Shown here in pieces: positions 54,443 to 64,000 of a stretch of 64,000 nt of DNA. Source of the stretch: Acidovorax benzenivorans (GTDB lineage Bacteria; Pseudomonadota; Gammaproteobacteria; Burkholderiales; Burkholderiaceae_C); the NCBI RefSeq assembly GCF_028680575.1, contig NZ_JAPCKI010000002.1, positions 248,001-312,000 of the forward strand, given 5' to 3'. Within the stretch, counting starts at the first letter, position 1. Every line of letters starts with the position of its first letter. The position numbers and the translations under genes are program-made. Below the pieces are notes generated by a model that ran no database searches, was not told the DNA's origin, and saw only the letters and a list, made by a program, of their open reading frames with translations.

Positions 54443-55662
54443 CCACCAAGAAGCGCGTAGTCATCACCGGCGCGGGCATCGTCTCGTGCATTGGTAACGA
54501 CCTGGTCACCGTGGAAGCCTCGCTGCGCGCGGGCAAAAGCGGCATCAAGGCCGTGGAAAAGTTCAAGGAACTGGGCCTGCGCAGCCAGGTGGGCGGCGCC
54601 CCCGAGATCGATATCGAAGCGCGCATTGACCGCAAGCAGTTGCGCTTTATGGGCGATGCGGCGGCCTATGCGCAGATCGCCTTGGAAGACGCGATCAAAC
54701 AAGCGGGTCTGACGCCCGAGCAGGTCAGCCACCCGCGCACCGGCCTCATCATGGGCTCGGGCGGAGGTTCGCCCGCCAACCAGATCGAAGCGGCCGACAC
54801 GCTGCGCGAAAAGGGCATCCGCCGCGTGGGGCCGTACCAGGTCACACGCTGCATGAGCTCCACCGTCTCCGCCTGCCTGGCCACCAACTTCAAGGTCAAG
54901 GGCATCAACTACTCCATCACCTCGGCCTGTTCCACGTCGGCGCACTGCATCGGCGCGGCAGCCCAGCAGATCGCCTGGGGCGTGCAGGACGTGATGTTTG
55001 CCGGCGGCGGCGAAGAGCTGTCCTGGGGCATGTCGCTACTGTTTGACGGCATGGGCGCCATGTCTAGCAAGTACAACGACACGCCCGAGAAAGCCTCGCG
55101 CGCTTACGACGCCAACCGCGATGGTTTTGTGATCGCTGGCGGCGGCGGTGCCGTGGTGCTGGAAAGCCTGGAGCATGCCCAGGCCCGTGGCGCCACCATC
55201 CTGGCCGAAGTGGTGGGCTTTGGCGCCACCAGCGACGGCGAAGACATGGTGGCTCCGTCGGGCGACGGCGCCATTGCCTGCATGCAGCAGGCCATGGAAG
55301 GGCTGAACGCCCCCATCGACTACATCAACACCCACGGCACTTCGACCCCCGTGGGCGACATGCAGGAAGTGCGCGCCATGCGCGCCCTGTTTGGCGACAA
55401 GGTGCCTCCGTTCTCGTCCACCAAGTCGCTCACCGGCCACTCACTGGGTGCCACGGGGGTGCAAGAGGCGATCTACTGCATGCTCATGCTGAACAAAGGC
55501 TTCATCGCAGGCTCGGCCAATGTCGACACGCCCGACCCGGCTCTGGGCGACATGCCCCTGGTCACCCAGACGCGCGACGCGCAACTGACCACGGTGCTGT
55601 CCAATAGCTTCGGCTTTGGCGGCACCAACGCCAGTCTGGTGCTGCGCCGCTGGAGCCACTGA
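54439..55662 (+). CDS. fabB: 3-oxoacyl-ACP synthase I
   Basis: The 407-residue condensing enzyme has the nucleophile C164 in [10 protein letters not shown] and the histidines in NTHGTSTP and [10 protein letters not shown]. It elongates the unsaturated branch made by FabA. The ATGA overlap (54439-54442) couples it to fabA. Confidence 0.95.
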   Translation: MTTKKRVVITGAGIVSCIGNDLVTVEASLRAGKSGIKAVEKFKELGLRSQVGGAPEIDIEARIDRKQLRFMGDAAAYAQIALEDAIKQAGLTPEQVSHPRTGLIMGSGGGSPANQIEAADTLREKGIRRVGPYQVTRCMSSTVSACLATNFKVKGINYSITSACSTSAHCIGAAAQQIAWGVQDVMFAGGGEELSWGMSLLFDGMGAMSSKYNDTPEKASRAYDANRDGFVIAGGGGAVVLESLEHAQARGATILAEVVGFGATSDGEDMVAPSGDGAIACMQQAMEGLNAPIDYINTHGTSTPVGDMQEVRAMRALFGDKVPPFSSTKSLTGHSLGATGVQEAIYCMLMLNKGFIAGSANVDTPDPALGDMPLVTQTRDAQLTTVLSNSFGFGGTNASLVLRRWSH

Positions 55663-55735
55663 CCGCTGTCTGCCCACTGCAACGGCCTGCCTGTCCTGGA
55701 CATGCAGGCCGTTTTTCATGGTCTGTACCGCGCCA

Positions 55736-56653
55736 TCAGCGCCTCGCGGGCCTGGGGTTGGGCTGTAGGGCCTCGTGCAGCAAGGCGGGCAGCATGGCCA
55801 GCATGCGCGTGGCCTGCAGGCCCGGCGGAAAGGCCCGCGCGTGGTAGCTGTAGAGCGACATGGGAGCCAGTTCGTGCAGCTCCTGCGCCACCATCTGCGC
55901 AGGGTCCAGCCCCTTGGCGGTGAGAAAGTCCACCACCGTCCAGCCCATGCCCCGGCGCACCAGCTCCAGCGCCAGACGCGATGTCTGCACCTGGATGCCG
56001 GGCCCGGCAGGGGAGCCCAGCCGTTGCGCGATTTCGTCAATCGCCTGGCGCATGGGGTCGTCGCCCACCAGGCGGATCACCGGCACCTGCGCCAGCCGCG
56101 CACCGGGGCTGGCGGCACGGGGCGCACGTGCCCACACGCTGGTTGCCACCGCCAGGTACAGGCGACCGCTGACCAGCAAGTCGCTCGCAATTTGCGGATG
56201 AGGGTGTTTGTAGAAACCCAGGCAAAAGTCCACGCTGCGTGTGAGCAGTGCCTGCGTCATCTGGTCCTGGTGGATGGTGCGCACCTCCACCCCCACCTGC
56301 GGATGCTGCTCGGCATGGTGCTGCAGCAGGCGCGGTAGAAACTCATGCGTGATGGATGGTATGGCGGCCAGCCGCACGTCGCCCGAGTCACTGGTGGCCA
56401 GGTTGCGCGCGGTGCGTTTGAGCGCATCCAGTTGCCGGTAGATGCCGGTGGATTCGGCTGCCAGCACCTGGGCCTCGGGCGTAGGGGTCAGGCCTGCGGG
56501 CGAGCGGTTGAACAGCCGGTAGCCCAACTGCAGTTCGGTGTGCGCCACGGCCTTGCTGATCGCCGAAGGGGTGATGCACAGCAGGCGCGCTGCAGCGCTC
56601 ATGTTGCCGGTTTGCAGCACGGCCTGAAAAACTTCCAGTTGCCTCAGGTTCAT
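55736..56653 (-). CDS. LysR-family transcriptional regulator
   Basis: The 305-residue protein has the LysR winged helix (MNLRQLEVFQAVLQTGNMSA, then ITPSAISKAV) and a periplasmic-binding-type effector domain. It is divergent from the asparaginase gene across 209 bp that contain a repeated TCATAGGAT (56731 and 56776). Control of that gene is the simplest reading but is inference. Confidence 0.9.
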   Translation of the reverse strand: MNLRQLEVFQAVLQTGNMSAAARLLCITPSAISKAVAHTELQLGYRLFNRSPAGLTPTPEAQVLAAESTGIYRQLDALKRTARNLATSDSGDVRLAAIPSITHEFLPRLLQHHAEQHPQVGVEVRTIHQDQMTQALLTRSVDFCLGFYKHPHPQIASDLLVSGRLYLAVATSVWARAPRAASPGARLAQVPVIRLVGDDPMRQAIDEIAQRLGSPAGPGIQVQTSRLALELVRRGMGWTVVDFLTAKGLDPAQMVAQELHELAPMSLYSYHARAFPPGLQATRMLAMLPALLHEALQPNPRPARR

Positions 56654-56730
56654 TGCGGTGTTGTCTCGCGGTGCTGGCCGGTAGGTCCCTCAGCGACTGC
56701 CAAACGGCAGTCCAGGGGTGTGAGTTGAAT

Positions 56731-57939
<1,209 letters not shown>

Positions 57940-57943
57940 TCTC

Positions 57944-58183
57944 CCCCTGAGTCGCTGCGCGCCCTCCCCCCGAGGGGGACGCACCCGGTGGCCTGGCAGA
58001 GCCAGATCCACGGGTGCACTGGTGGGCGAGGCGCCCTGTGGATGCATGCCGGATGCGACACGCGCGATGAATACCTGATTCGAGACTTGGCGCACAACAG
58101 GTGCGCCGACGGGCTGCCCGCAAAGGTGGTCACCGGTACGCACCGGCTTATAGCTCGCGTGACTGGTTGGGAAGGCTGGGGCT
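57944..58183. repeat. Dispersed intergenic repeat beginning CCCCCTGAGTCGC
   Basis: CTCCCCCTGAGTCGCTGCGCGCCCTCCCCCCGAGGGGG contains a CCCCC/GGGGG hairpin; a second copy starts at 63948. The remaining span to 58183 has no gene I accept. It fills most of the 464-bp gap before glyQ. Confidence 0.6.
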
Positions 58184-58185
58184 CC

Positions 58186-58206
58186 AAAAGGGCTTCGGCC
58201 TTTTTT
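58186..58206 (+). terminator. UUCG-loop intrinsic terminator downstream of ansB
   Basis: AAAAGGGC-TTCG-GCC-TTTTTT: a short stem on a TTCG tetraloop, then six T. It precedes glyQ by about 200 bp. Confidence 0.65.
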
Positions 58207-58403
58207 CATGGGCGCAGCCGCAGTTGCTGGGTTGCGCTGCAGCACCTGCGGCTGCGCGCCGTAAAATCACCGGTTTGCGCGCGCGATGCCCGTCCTTGTT
58301 ACCTTGTGAGGCGGCGGGCCTTGGGTTTGCTCACGCACCGCGTTTTCTTCTTTTCCCCTTACTTGCCCGGCCCTGGCTTGCCAGTGCCTCAGCCACAGAC
58401 GCC

Positions 58404-59309
58404 ATGTTGACATTCCAGCAAATCATTTTGAAGCTGCAGTCCTACTGGGACGCGCAGGGTTGCGCTCTTTTGCAACCCTATGACATGGAAGTGGGCGCTG
58501 GCACCTCGCACACCGCCACCTTTCTGCGCGCCATCGGCCCTGAGCCGTGGAAGGCCGCCTACGTGCAGCCCAGCCGCCGCCCCAAGGACGGCCGCTACGG
58601 CGAGAACCCCAACCGCCTGCAGCACTACTACCAGTACCAGGTGGTCCTGAAGCCCGCACCGGCCAACATCCTGGAGCTGTACCTGGGCTCGCTCGAAGCT
58701 CTGGGCTTTGACCTGAAGAAGAACGACATCCGCTTTGTCGAAGACGACTGGGAGAACCCCACCCTGGGCGCCTGGGGCCTGGGCTGGGAGGTGTGGCTCA
58801 ACGGCATGGAAGTCACGCAGTTCACCTACTTCCAGCAAGTGGGCGGCATCGACTGCAAGCCTGCCACCGGCGAAATCACCTACGGCCTGGAGCGCCTGGC
58901 CATGTACCTGCAGGGCGTGGACAACGTCTACAACCTGAAGTGGACCGACACCCTGAGCTACGGCGACGTGTACAAGCAAAACGAGGTGGAGCAGTCCACC
59001 TACAACTTTGAGCACAGCGACGCCGACTTTTTGTTCACCGCCTTCAATGCGCACGAAAAGCAGGCCAAGTACCTGATGGAGCGGCAGCTGGCGCTGCCCG
59101 CCTATGAGCAAGTGCTCAAGGCCGCGCACAGCTTCAACCTGCTGGATGCGCGCGGCGCCATCAGCGTGACCGAGCGTGCTGCGTACATCGGCCGCATCCG
59201 CAACCTGGCCCGCGCCGTGGCGCAGAGCTACTACGAAAGCCGCGAACGCCTGGGCTTCCCCATGGCGCCGCGCGAATGGGTGGAACAGATGGTCAAAAAG
59301 GCAGCGTGA
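58404..59309 (+). CDS. glyQ: Glycyl-tRNA synthetase alpha subunit
   Basis: The 301-residue protein begins [20 protein letters not shown] and has the class II motifs [20 protein letters not shown] and [19 protein letters not shown]. It forms an alpha2-beta2 enzyme with GlyS. ATG 58404 is the family start. It lies 20 bp before glyS. Confidence 0.96.
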   Translation: MLTFQQIILKLQSYWDAQGCALLQPYDMEVGAGTSHTATFLRAIGPEPWKAAYVQPSRRPKDGRYGENPNRLQHYYQYQVVLKPAPANILELYLGSLEALGFDLKKNDIRFVEDDWENPTLGAWGLGWEVWLNGMEVTQFTYFQQVGGIDCKPATGEITYGLERLAMYLQGVDNVYNLKWTDTLSYGDVYKQNEVEQSTYNFEHSDADFLFTAFNAHEKQAKYLMERQLALPAYEQVLKAAHSFNLLDARGAISVTERAAYIGRIRNLARAVAQSYYESRERLGFPMAPREWVEQMVKKAA

Positions 59310-59329
59310 ACGAGCGAAAGAACAAGAAC

Positions 59330-61471
59330 ATGACGACCCCAAACCTCCTCGTTGAACTGTTTGTCGAAGAATTGCCCCCCAAGGCGCTGCAGAAGCTGGG
59401 CGATGCCTTTGCCACTGTGCTGAGCGACCAGCTCAAGGCCCAGGGCCTGGCGACGGCCGCTTCGGTGGTCACACCCTTTGCCTCGCCCCGCCGCCTGGCA
59501 GCGCATGTGACGGCCGTGGCCGACAAGGCCGCCGACAAGGCCGTGCAGCAAAAGCTGATGCCTGTGACCGTGGGGCTCGACGCCAGCGGCAATGCCACGC
59601 CTGCGCTGCTGAAAAAGCTGCAGGCGCTGGGCGCCGATGTGTCTAACCCCGCAGCCGCTGTGGCCGCACTCAAGCGCGCACAGGACGGCAAGGCCGAAGC
59701 CCTGTTTTATGACAGCGTGGTGCCCGGTGCGACCTTGCAGGAGGGCTTGCAAAAGGCTTTGCTCGAAGCGCTCGCCAAGCTGCCCATCCCCAAGGTGATG
59801 AGCTACCAGCTCGAAACCGATTGCGAGCTGCCCGGCTGGACCAGCGTGAACTTTGTGCGCCCCGCACACGGCCTGGTGGCGCTGCATGGCGGCACCGTGG
59901 TGCCCGTCAAGGCGCTGGGCCTGACAGCTGGCAACAGTACCACCGGCCACCGTTTTGAAGCCGCCGTATCGCCCGTGGTGCTGCAGGACGCCGACAGCTA
60001 CGCCGCTACCCTGAAGAAGGACGGCGCCGTGATCGCCAGCTTTGCCGAGCGCAAAGCCGAGATTGCGCGCCAGCTGACTGCGGCTGCTGCGAAGGTGGGC
60101 AACGGAGCCCGTCCCATTGAAGACGAAGCCTTGCTGGACGAAGTGACCGCGCTGGTCGAGCGCCCCAATGTCGTCATCTGCCAGTTTGAAGAGCAGTTCC
60201 TGGGCGTGCCGCAGGAATGCCTCATCCTCACGATGAAGGCCAACCAGAAATACTTCCCGCTGCTGGACGCCGCGGGCAAGCTCACCAACAAGTTTCTGGT
60301 GGTCAGCAACATCAGCCCCGAAGACACCAGCTTTGTGACCGGCGGCAACGAGCGCGTGGTGCGCCCCCGCCTGGCCGATGCCAAGTTCTTCTTTGACCAG
60401 GACCGCAAGAAGACCCTGGCCTCGCGTGTCGAGGGCCTGGGCAAGGTCGTGTATCACAACAAGCTGGGCACGCAGGGCGAGCGCGTGGAGCGCGTGCGCG
60501 CCATCGCCAAGGCCATCGCCACACAACTGGGCGACGCCGCTTTGATGGCCGATGCCGACCAAGCCGCTTTGCTGGCCAAGACCGACCTCGTGACCGACAT
60601 GGTGGGCGAGTTCCCCGAGCTGCAGGGCATCATGGGCGGCTATTACGCGCTCAACGACGGCCTGGGCGAGACCGTGGCGCACGCCATCGAAGACCACTAC
60701 AAGCCCCGCTTTGCGGGCGATGCGCTGCCGCGCAACACCGCTGGTGTGGTGGTGGCCCTGGCCGACAAACTGGAAACCCTGGTGGGCATGTTCGGCATCG
60801 GCAACCTGCCCACGGGCGACCGCGACCCGTTCGCGCTGCGCCGCCATGCGCTGGGCGTGATCCGCATGCTGGTCGAGAAGGACCTGTCGCTGGATTTGAA
60901 CGCGCTGCTGGCTGGCGCTGTGCCCGCCTTTGGCGACAAGATCACCGACGCATCGGCCGCGTTGGCCGATTTCATTTACGACCGCCTCGCCGGCAGCCTG
61001 CGCGAGCAAGGCTACAGCGCCCAGGAAGTGGACGCCGTGCTGGCCCTGCGCCCGCAACGCCTGGCCTTGGTCGAGAAGCAATTGGCGGCAGTGCGCGCGT
61101 TTGCCGCCTTGCCCGAAAGTCCCGCCCTGGCAGCCGCCAACAAGCGCGTGGGCAATATCCTGAAAAAGGCCGAGGTCGAAGGCGCTGTGGACGCCCATGT
61201 GAATCCCGATCTGCTGCAGGAAAAGGCGGAGCAGGACCTGTACGCCGCGCTGCAACGCTTTGTCCCCGAGGCCAATGCCCAGTTCGACGCAGGCGACTAC
61301 ACCGCCAGCCTGCAGACCCTGGCCGTGCTGCGTGCCCCGGTGGATGCGTTCTTTGACGACGTGATGGTGAACGCCGAACAACTGGACCTGCGCCTGAACC
61401 GTCAGGGCCTGTTGAAGACGCTGCACGAAGCCATGAACCGTGTGGCCGATTTGTCCCGTCTGGCGGCCTGA
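59330..61471 (+). CDS. glyS: Glycyl-tRNA synthetase beta subunit
   Basis: The 713-residue protein has the GlyS start NLLVELFVEELPPKALQKLG, an HD-like middle with DLVTDMVGEFPELQGIMGGY and a C-terminal tRNA-binding helical domain (FFDDVMVNAEQLDLRLNR). Length and motifs are complete. The large ORF on the opposite strand is a shadow. Confidence 0.96.
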   Translation: MTTPNLLVELFVEELPPKALQKLGDAFATVLSDQLKAQGLATAASVVTPFASPRRLAAHVTAVADKAADKAVQQKLMPVTVGLDASGNATPALLKKLQALGADVSNPAAAVAALKRAQDGKAEALFYDSVVPGATLQEGLQKALLEALAKLPIPKVMSYQLETDCELPGWTSVNFVRPAHGLVALHGGTVVPVKALGLTAGNSTTGHRFEAAVSPVVLQDADSYAATLKKDGAVIASFAERKAEIARQLTAAAAKVGNGARPIEDEALLDEVTALVERPNVVICQFEEQFLGVPQECLILTMKANQKYFPLLDAAGKLTNKFLVVSNISPEDTSFVTGGNERVVRPRLADAKFFFDQDRKKTLASRVEGLGKVVYHNKLGTQGERVERVRAIAKAIATQLGDAALMADADQAALLAKTDLVTDMVGEFPELQGIMGGYYALNDGLGETVAHAIEDHYKPRFAGDALPRNTAGVVVALADKLETLVGMFGIGNLPTGDRDPFALRRHALGVIRMLVEKDLSLDLNALLAGAVPAFGDKITDASAALADFIYDRLAGSLREQGYSAQEVDAVLALRPQRLALVEKQLAAVRAFAALPESPALAAANKRVGNILKKAEVEGAVDAHVNPDLLQEKAEQDLYAALQRFVPEANAQFDAGDYTASLQTLAVLRAPVDAFFDDVMVNAEQLDLRLNRQGLLKTLHEAMNRVADLSRLAA

Positions 61472-61518
61472 CCCCCGGTGCTGGTAGGCTGGTGGTTCTC
61501 ACAAGGCAAACCCCTCCT

Positions 61519-62136
61519 ATGAAACTCGCCATCCTCGACCGCGACGGCACCCTCAACCCGATGGGGGACGAATACATCACTTCGGCCGACGAGTGGACGG
61601 CGGTGCCCGGCGCGCTCGAAGCCATTGCCCGCCTCAACCATGCGGGCTGGCATGTGGTGGTGGCCACCAACCAGTCTGGACTGGGCCGGGGTCTGTTTGA
61701 CGTGGTGGCGCTCAACGCCATCCACGCCAAGATGCACCGGCAGGTGGCAGCGGTGGGTGGGCGCATCGACGCGGTGTTTTATTGCCCCCATGCGGCCGAC
61801 GAGGACTGCAGCTGCCGCAAGCCCGCGCCTGGGTTGCTGGAGCAGATTTGCGACCGCTATGGCGTGGAGCGCAACGAGGTCCGCGTGGTCGGCAGTTGCG
61901 AGGCCCACCTGCAGGCGGGCGCCGCCCTGGGGGCCCAGTTGCACCTGGTGTGTACCGGCCGGTCTGCCCCGTTGCGGCCGGGCGGGGCGCTGCCTGCGGG
62001 CGTGCCGCCTGGCACACAAGTGCACGCCAGCCTGGCCGATTTTGTGGACCAGTTGCTGCCGGTGATGCCAGGCCCCGCAGCCGCCGTGGCCGCAGCGCCT
62101 TTGCCGCTGTCGGGACATGGCATGGCGGCATCTTGA
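61519..62136 (+). CDS. gmhB: GmhB-type HAD phosphatase with altered motif IV
   Basis: The 205-residue protein has motif I ILDRDGT (D7, D9), the GmhB zinc loop CPHAADEDCSC (C89, H91, C97, C99) and RKPAPG. GmhB removes the 7-phosphate of heptose bisphosphate in LPS core synthesis. Where relatives have VGDSLRDL, this protein reads VGSCEAHL (124-131): the metal-binding aspartate is Ser126. The change is clustered (61889-61906), as if from a local compensated frameshift. Activity is therefore in doubt. It is followed by plsC. Confidence 0.85.
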   Translation: MKLAILDRDGTLNPMGDEYITSADEWTAVPGALEAIARLNHAGWHVVVATNQSGLGRGLFDVVALNAIHAKMHRQVAAVGGRIDAVFYCPHAADEDCSCRKPAPGLLEQICDRYGVERNEVRVVGSCEAHLQAGAALGAQLHLVCTGRSAPLRPGGALPAGVPPGTQVHASLADFVDQLLPVMPGPAAAVAAAPLPLSGHGMAAS

Positions 62137-62192
62137 TGCTATTTAATTGATAGCTGTTGGCGCATATCCCACTTGCGCTTGCGGCCAAAAAG
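62136..62192. repeat. Dispersed palindromic repeat between gmhB and plsC
   Basis: GCTATTTAATTGATAGCTGTTGGCGCATATCCCACTTGCGCTTGCGGCC, starting on the gmhB stop and ending about 8 bp before the plsC start, where it may supply the upstream context. Confidence 0.8.
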
Positions 62193-62200
62193 ACATTCCA

Positions 62201-62974
62201 ATGGCTCTTCTCCGTTCTGTCATTCACCTTCTCTGGATGGGCATCACCGTGGTGCCCTACGCGCTGGCCATCATGCTGGGCACGCTGCTGGGCGTGCGCG
62301 GGGTGCCGCTGTACCGCATCGCGCGGGCCTGGCTGTCGCTGTGCATCAGCGGCGCTCGGGTGGTCCTGGGCATCCGCGCCGAGGTGACCGGCATGGAGAA
62401 CCTGCCGCAGGGCGCCAACGAAGGCGCCATCCTGCTGGTCAAGCACCAATCCACGTACGAGACCTTTTTGATGCCGGTGATCATGCCGCACCCCCTGGCC
62501 TATGTGTTCAAGAAGGAGCTCCTGCACGTGCCCTTCTTCGGCTGGGCCATCGGGAGGCTGGACATGATCCACATCGACCGCAACCAGCGCACGCAGGCCT
62601 TCCACAAGGTGGTGCAGCAGGGCAAGGACCTGCTGGCCAAGGGCATCTGGATCATCATGTTCCCCGAGGGCACGCGCATTGAGCGCGGGCAGAAGGGCAA
62701 CTACAAGACCGGCGGCACGCGACTGGCGATTGACACCGGAGCGCCGGTGATTCCGATTGCCGTGACCTCGGCCAAGGTGTGGCCGCGCAAGGCCTTCATC
62801 AAACGCCCAGGCGTGGTGGACGTGTCGATTGGCAAGCCCATCTCCAGCGTGGGGCGCCAGCCCGACGAGCTGATGCGCGAGGTGGAGGCCTGGATCGAGG
62901 CCGAGATGCGCCGCCTGGACCCGGATGCGTACCCGGCCCCCGAGGCCAAAGCAACAGCCCCTGGCGGGAAGTAA
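62201..62974 (+). CDS. plsC: 1-acylglycerol-3-phosphate acyltransferase
   Basis: The 257-residue membrane protein has one or two N-terminal hydrophobic helices, the motif KHQSTYETF (the HX4D motif as HX4E, common in this branch), and IMFPEGTRIERG as motif III. It makes phosphatidic acid. ATG 62201 gives the expected hydrophobic start. It is 14 bp before the next gene. Confidence 0.93.
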   Translation: MALLRSVIHLLWMGITVVPYALAIMLGTLLGVRGVPLYRIARAWLSLCISGARVVLGIRAEVTGMENLPQGANEGAILLVKHQSTYETFLMPVIMPHPLAYVFKKELLHVPFFGWAIGRLDMIHIDRNQRTQAFHKVVQQGKDLLAKGIWIIMFPEGTRIERGQKGNYKTGGTRLAIDTGAPVIPIAVTSAKVWPRKAFIKRPGVVDVSIGKPISSVGRQPDELMREVEAWIEAEMRRLDPDAYPAPEAKATAPGGK

Positions 62975-62987
62975 AGCCACCACTGTG

Positions 62988-63947
62988 ATGCAGCGGCTTG
63001 TGCAGTTGGCGCTCGACCTGTTTGACCCACCGGGTGCGCCTGCAGCAGCCCCCAGCCCCGTGGTTGCGGGTTTGATGCCAAATCAGCCGCAGGCGCTAGT
63101 CAATCAAGCGCCAGTAGCTCCTAAAACTATAGTGATCCGCCCCGCAGCGCCAGCGGTGCCGCTGCCCTCGCTGTTGTCGCCCGCCGAGTTCCGCCACCCT
63201 CAAGCCAGCCGTGAGGTGCTGCTGGGCGATGCCGTCGTGGCCTATGCCCTGCAACGCGCGCGGCGCCGCAGCATCGGCTTTACCGTGGGGGCCGATGGCC
63301 TGTCGGTGCGGGCCCCCAGCTGGGTGACGCTGGGCGCAGTGGATGCCGCGCTGCGCGAGAAGTCCGACTGGATCCTGCGCAAGCTGTCCGAAGCGCGCGA
63401 GCGCCAGCAGCGCATGGAGGGGGGGCGCATTGTCTGGGCCCATGGCGCAGAGCTGCCCTATCTGGGCGAGCCGCTGAGGCTGGTACTGGACCCCAGCCAC
63501 GGGTTTGCAGGCAAAGGTGGAGCGCTGGTGGCTGCGGTGGAGCCGGGCGGCTCTGCCACGCTCAGTCTGCACATCGGCTTGCCCCACAGCGCCAGCCCTG
63601 CACAGGTCCGCGACGCTGTGCAGGCCTGGCTCATGCGCGACGCGCGCCGCCACTTCATCGAACGGCTGGACCACTTTGCACCGCTGCTGGGTGTGCGCTG
63701 GGCCAGCCTGCGCCTGTCGAACGCCAACACCCGCTGGGGCAGCGCCAAGGCCGACGGCTCCATCCGCCTGAACTGGCGCCTGCTGCACTACCGCCCGGCC
63801 GTCATCGACTACGTGGTGGCGCACGAACTGGCCCACCTGCGCGTGATGGATCACAGCCCACGCTTTTGGGACACCGTGGCCACCGTGGTGCCTGATTACG
63901 CCCAGCTGCGCAGCCGCCTGCGCGATGAACCGGCGCCTGTATGGTGA
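62988..63947 (+). CDS. YgjP-type metallopeptidase-like protein
   Basis: The 319-residue protein has the zinc motif HELAHLRVMDHSPRFW and the preceding NANTRWGSAKADGSIRLNWRL of the YgjP/DUF45 family. Its N-terminal 60 residues are Pro/Ala-rich and include an in-frame dispersed repeat (63078-63133). Function of the family is not established; some members act in DNA-repair operons. Length is about 80 residues more than the core family. Confidence 0.88.
   Translation: MQRLVQLALDLFDPPGAPAAAPSPVVAGLMPNQPQALVNQAPVAPKTIVIRPAAPAVPLPSLLSPAEFRHPQASREVLLGDAVVAYALQRARRRSIGFTVGADGLSVRAPSWVTLGAVDAALREKSDWILRKLSEARERQQRMEGGRIVWAHGAELPYLGEPLRLVLDPSHGFAGKGGALVAAVEPGGSATLSLHIGLPHSASPAQVRDAVQAWLMRDARRHFIERLDHFAPLLGVRWASLRLSNANTRWGSAKADGSIRLNWRLLHYRPAVIDYVVAHELAHLRVMDHSPRFWDTVATVVPDYAQLRSRLRDEPAPVW
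63078..63133. repeat. Dispersed palindromic repeat, in frame inside the YgjP-type gene
   Basis: CAGGCGCTAGTCAATCAAGCGCCAGTAGCTCCTAAAACTATAG, encoding about PNQPQALVNQAPVAPKTIVI in the N-terminal linker. Confidence 0.7.
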
Positions 63948-64000
63948 ATCCCCCCTGAGTCGCCTGCGGCGCCTTCCCCCCAAGGGGACGACGCCCTTGC
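63948..64000. repeat. Second copy of the CCCCCTGAGTCGC repeat
   Basis: CCCCCCTGAGTCGCCTGCGGCGCCTTCCCCCCAAGGGG, matching the start of the repeat at 57944; cut by the window edge. Confidence 0.6.

Noticed and set aside
59231-61426. 731-codon ORF on the minus strand
   Set aside because: Antisense shadow of glyS, which is complete.
62201-62974. plsC seen as defective because HX4D reads HX4E
   Set aside because: Glutamate at this place is common in this branch of the family and motif III is intact.

Overview
The window is GC-rich, gene-dense beta-proteobacterial chromosome, most likely Comamonadaceae (Acidovorax-like). The gene set (TctC/Bug receptor, FFLEELY-motif protein, separate GlyQ/GlyS, LipA with LifO, fabA-fabB, the otsB-GH15-otsA cluster) and eleven copies of a GCTAT...AGCGCTT palindromic repeat point there. 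This is inference from gene content; no rRNA or tRNA gene is present.

Region 1 (1-7609) is most of a type I-F CRISPR-Cas locus on the minus strand: cas1, cas2-3, csy1, csy2 and the 5' end of csy3. csy4 and any main array lie off the left edge. The 368-bp gap between cas2-3 and csy1 holds the main discovery. It contains a degenerate one-spacer CRISPR unit on the plus strand, with two I-F repeat-like hairpins around a 25-nt spacer and an intact 8-nt crRNA handle. The spacer matches a CC-PAM site about 100 bp away, upstream of csy1; the mismatches include all four sixth positions (6, 12, 18, 24), which Cascade flips out. This looks like a crRNA-like guide steering the Csy complex to its own operon (CreR/CreA type). 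Between target and csy1 lie an 11-codon mini-ORF with a perfect Shine-Dalgarno and tandem TTA codons, and a 12-bp hairpin.

Region 2 (7695-18494) is housekeeping: DSD1-like PLP enzyme, histidine phosphatase, lipoprotein, ttcA, folB, a FolM-like reductase, MidA-like methyltransferase, the trehalose cluster otsB-GH15-otsA and trxC. Region 3 (18505-22376) is a copper-defence bufferin (RiPP) locus, bufA1-bufB-bufC-doxX, divergent from an ECF sigma factor and its NrsF-like anti-sigma. Both sides carry the identical promoter GTAACCC-N15-CGAATT.

Region 4 (22399-33067) has a GNAT enzyme, cca, two unknown proteins, NIPSNAP, GST, 5-formyl-THF cyclo-ligase, a soluble lytic transglycosylase, a DUF4124 protein, an MBL hydrolase and a large NHL-repeat lipoprotein. 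Region 5 (33291-39679) is one ribose operon, rbsB-A-C-R-K-D, behind two abutting LacI-type operators. Region 6 (39756-50047) carries fadD, an alpha/beta hydrolase, a 0.6-kb composite palindrome, phenylalanine/tyrosine catabolism (phhA, hppD, with a TctC-type receptor) and the lipA-lifO lipase pair with a 30-bp operator-like palindrome. Region 7 (50399-63947) holds corC-lnt, fabA-fabB, a LysR regulator divergent from a periplasmic asparaginase, glyQ-glyS, gmhB (missing a motif IV aspartate), plsC and a YgjP-type metalloprotein.
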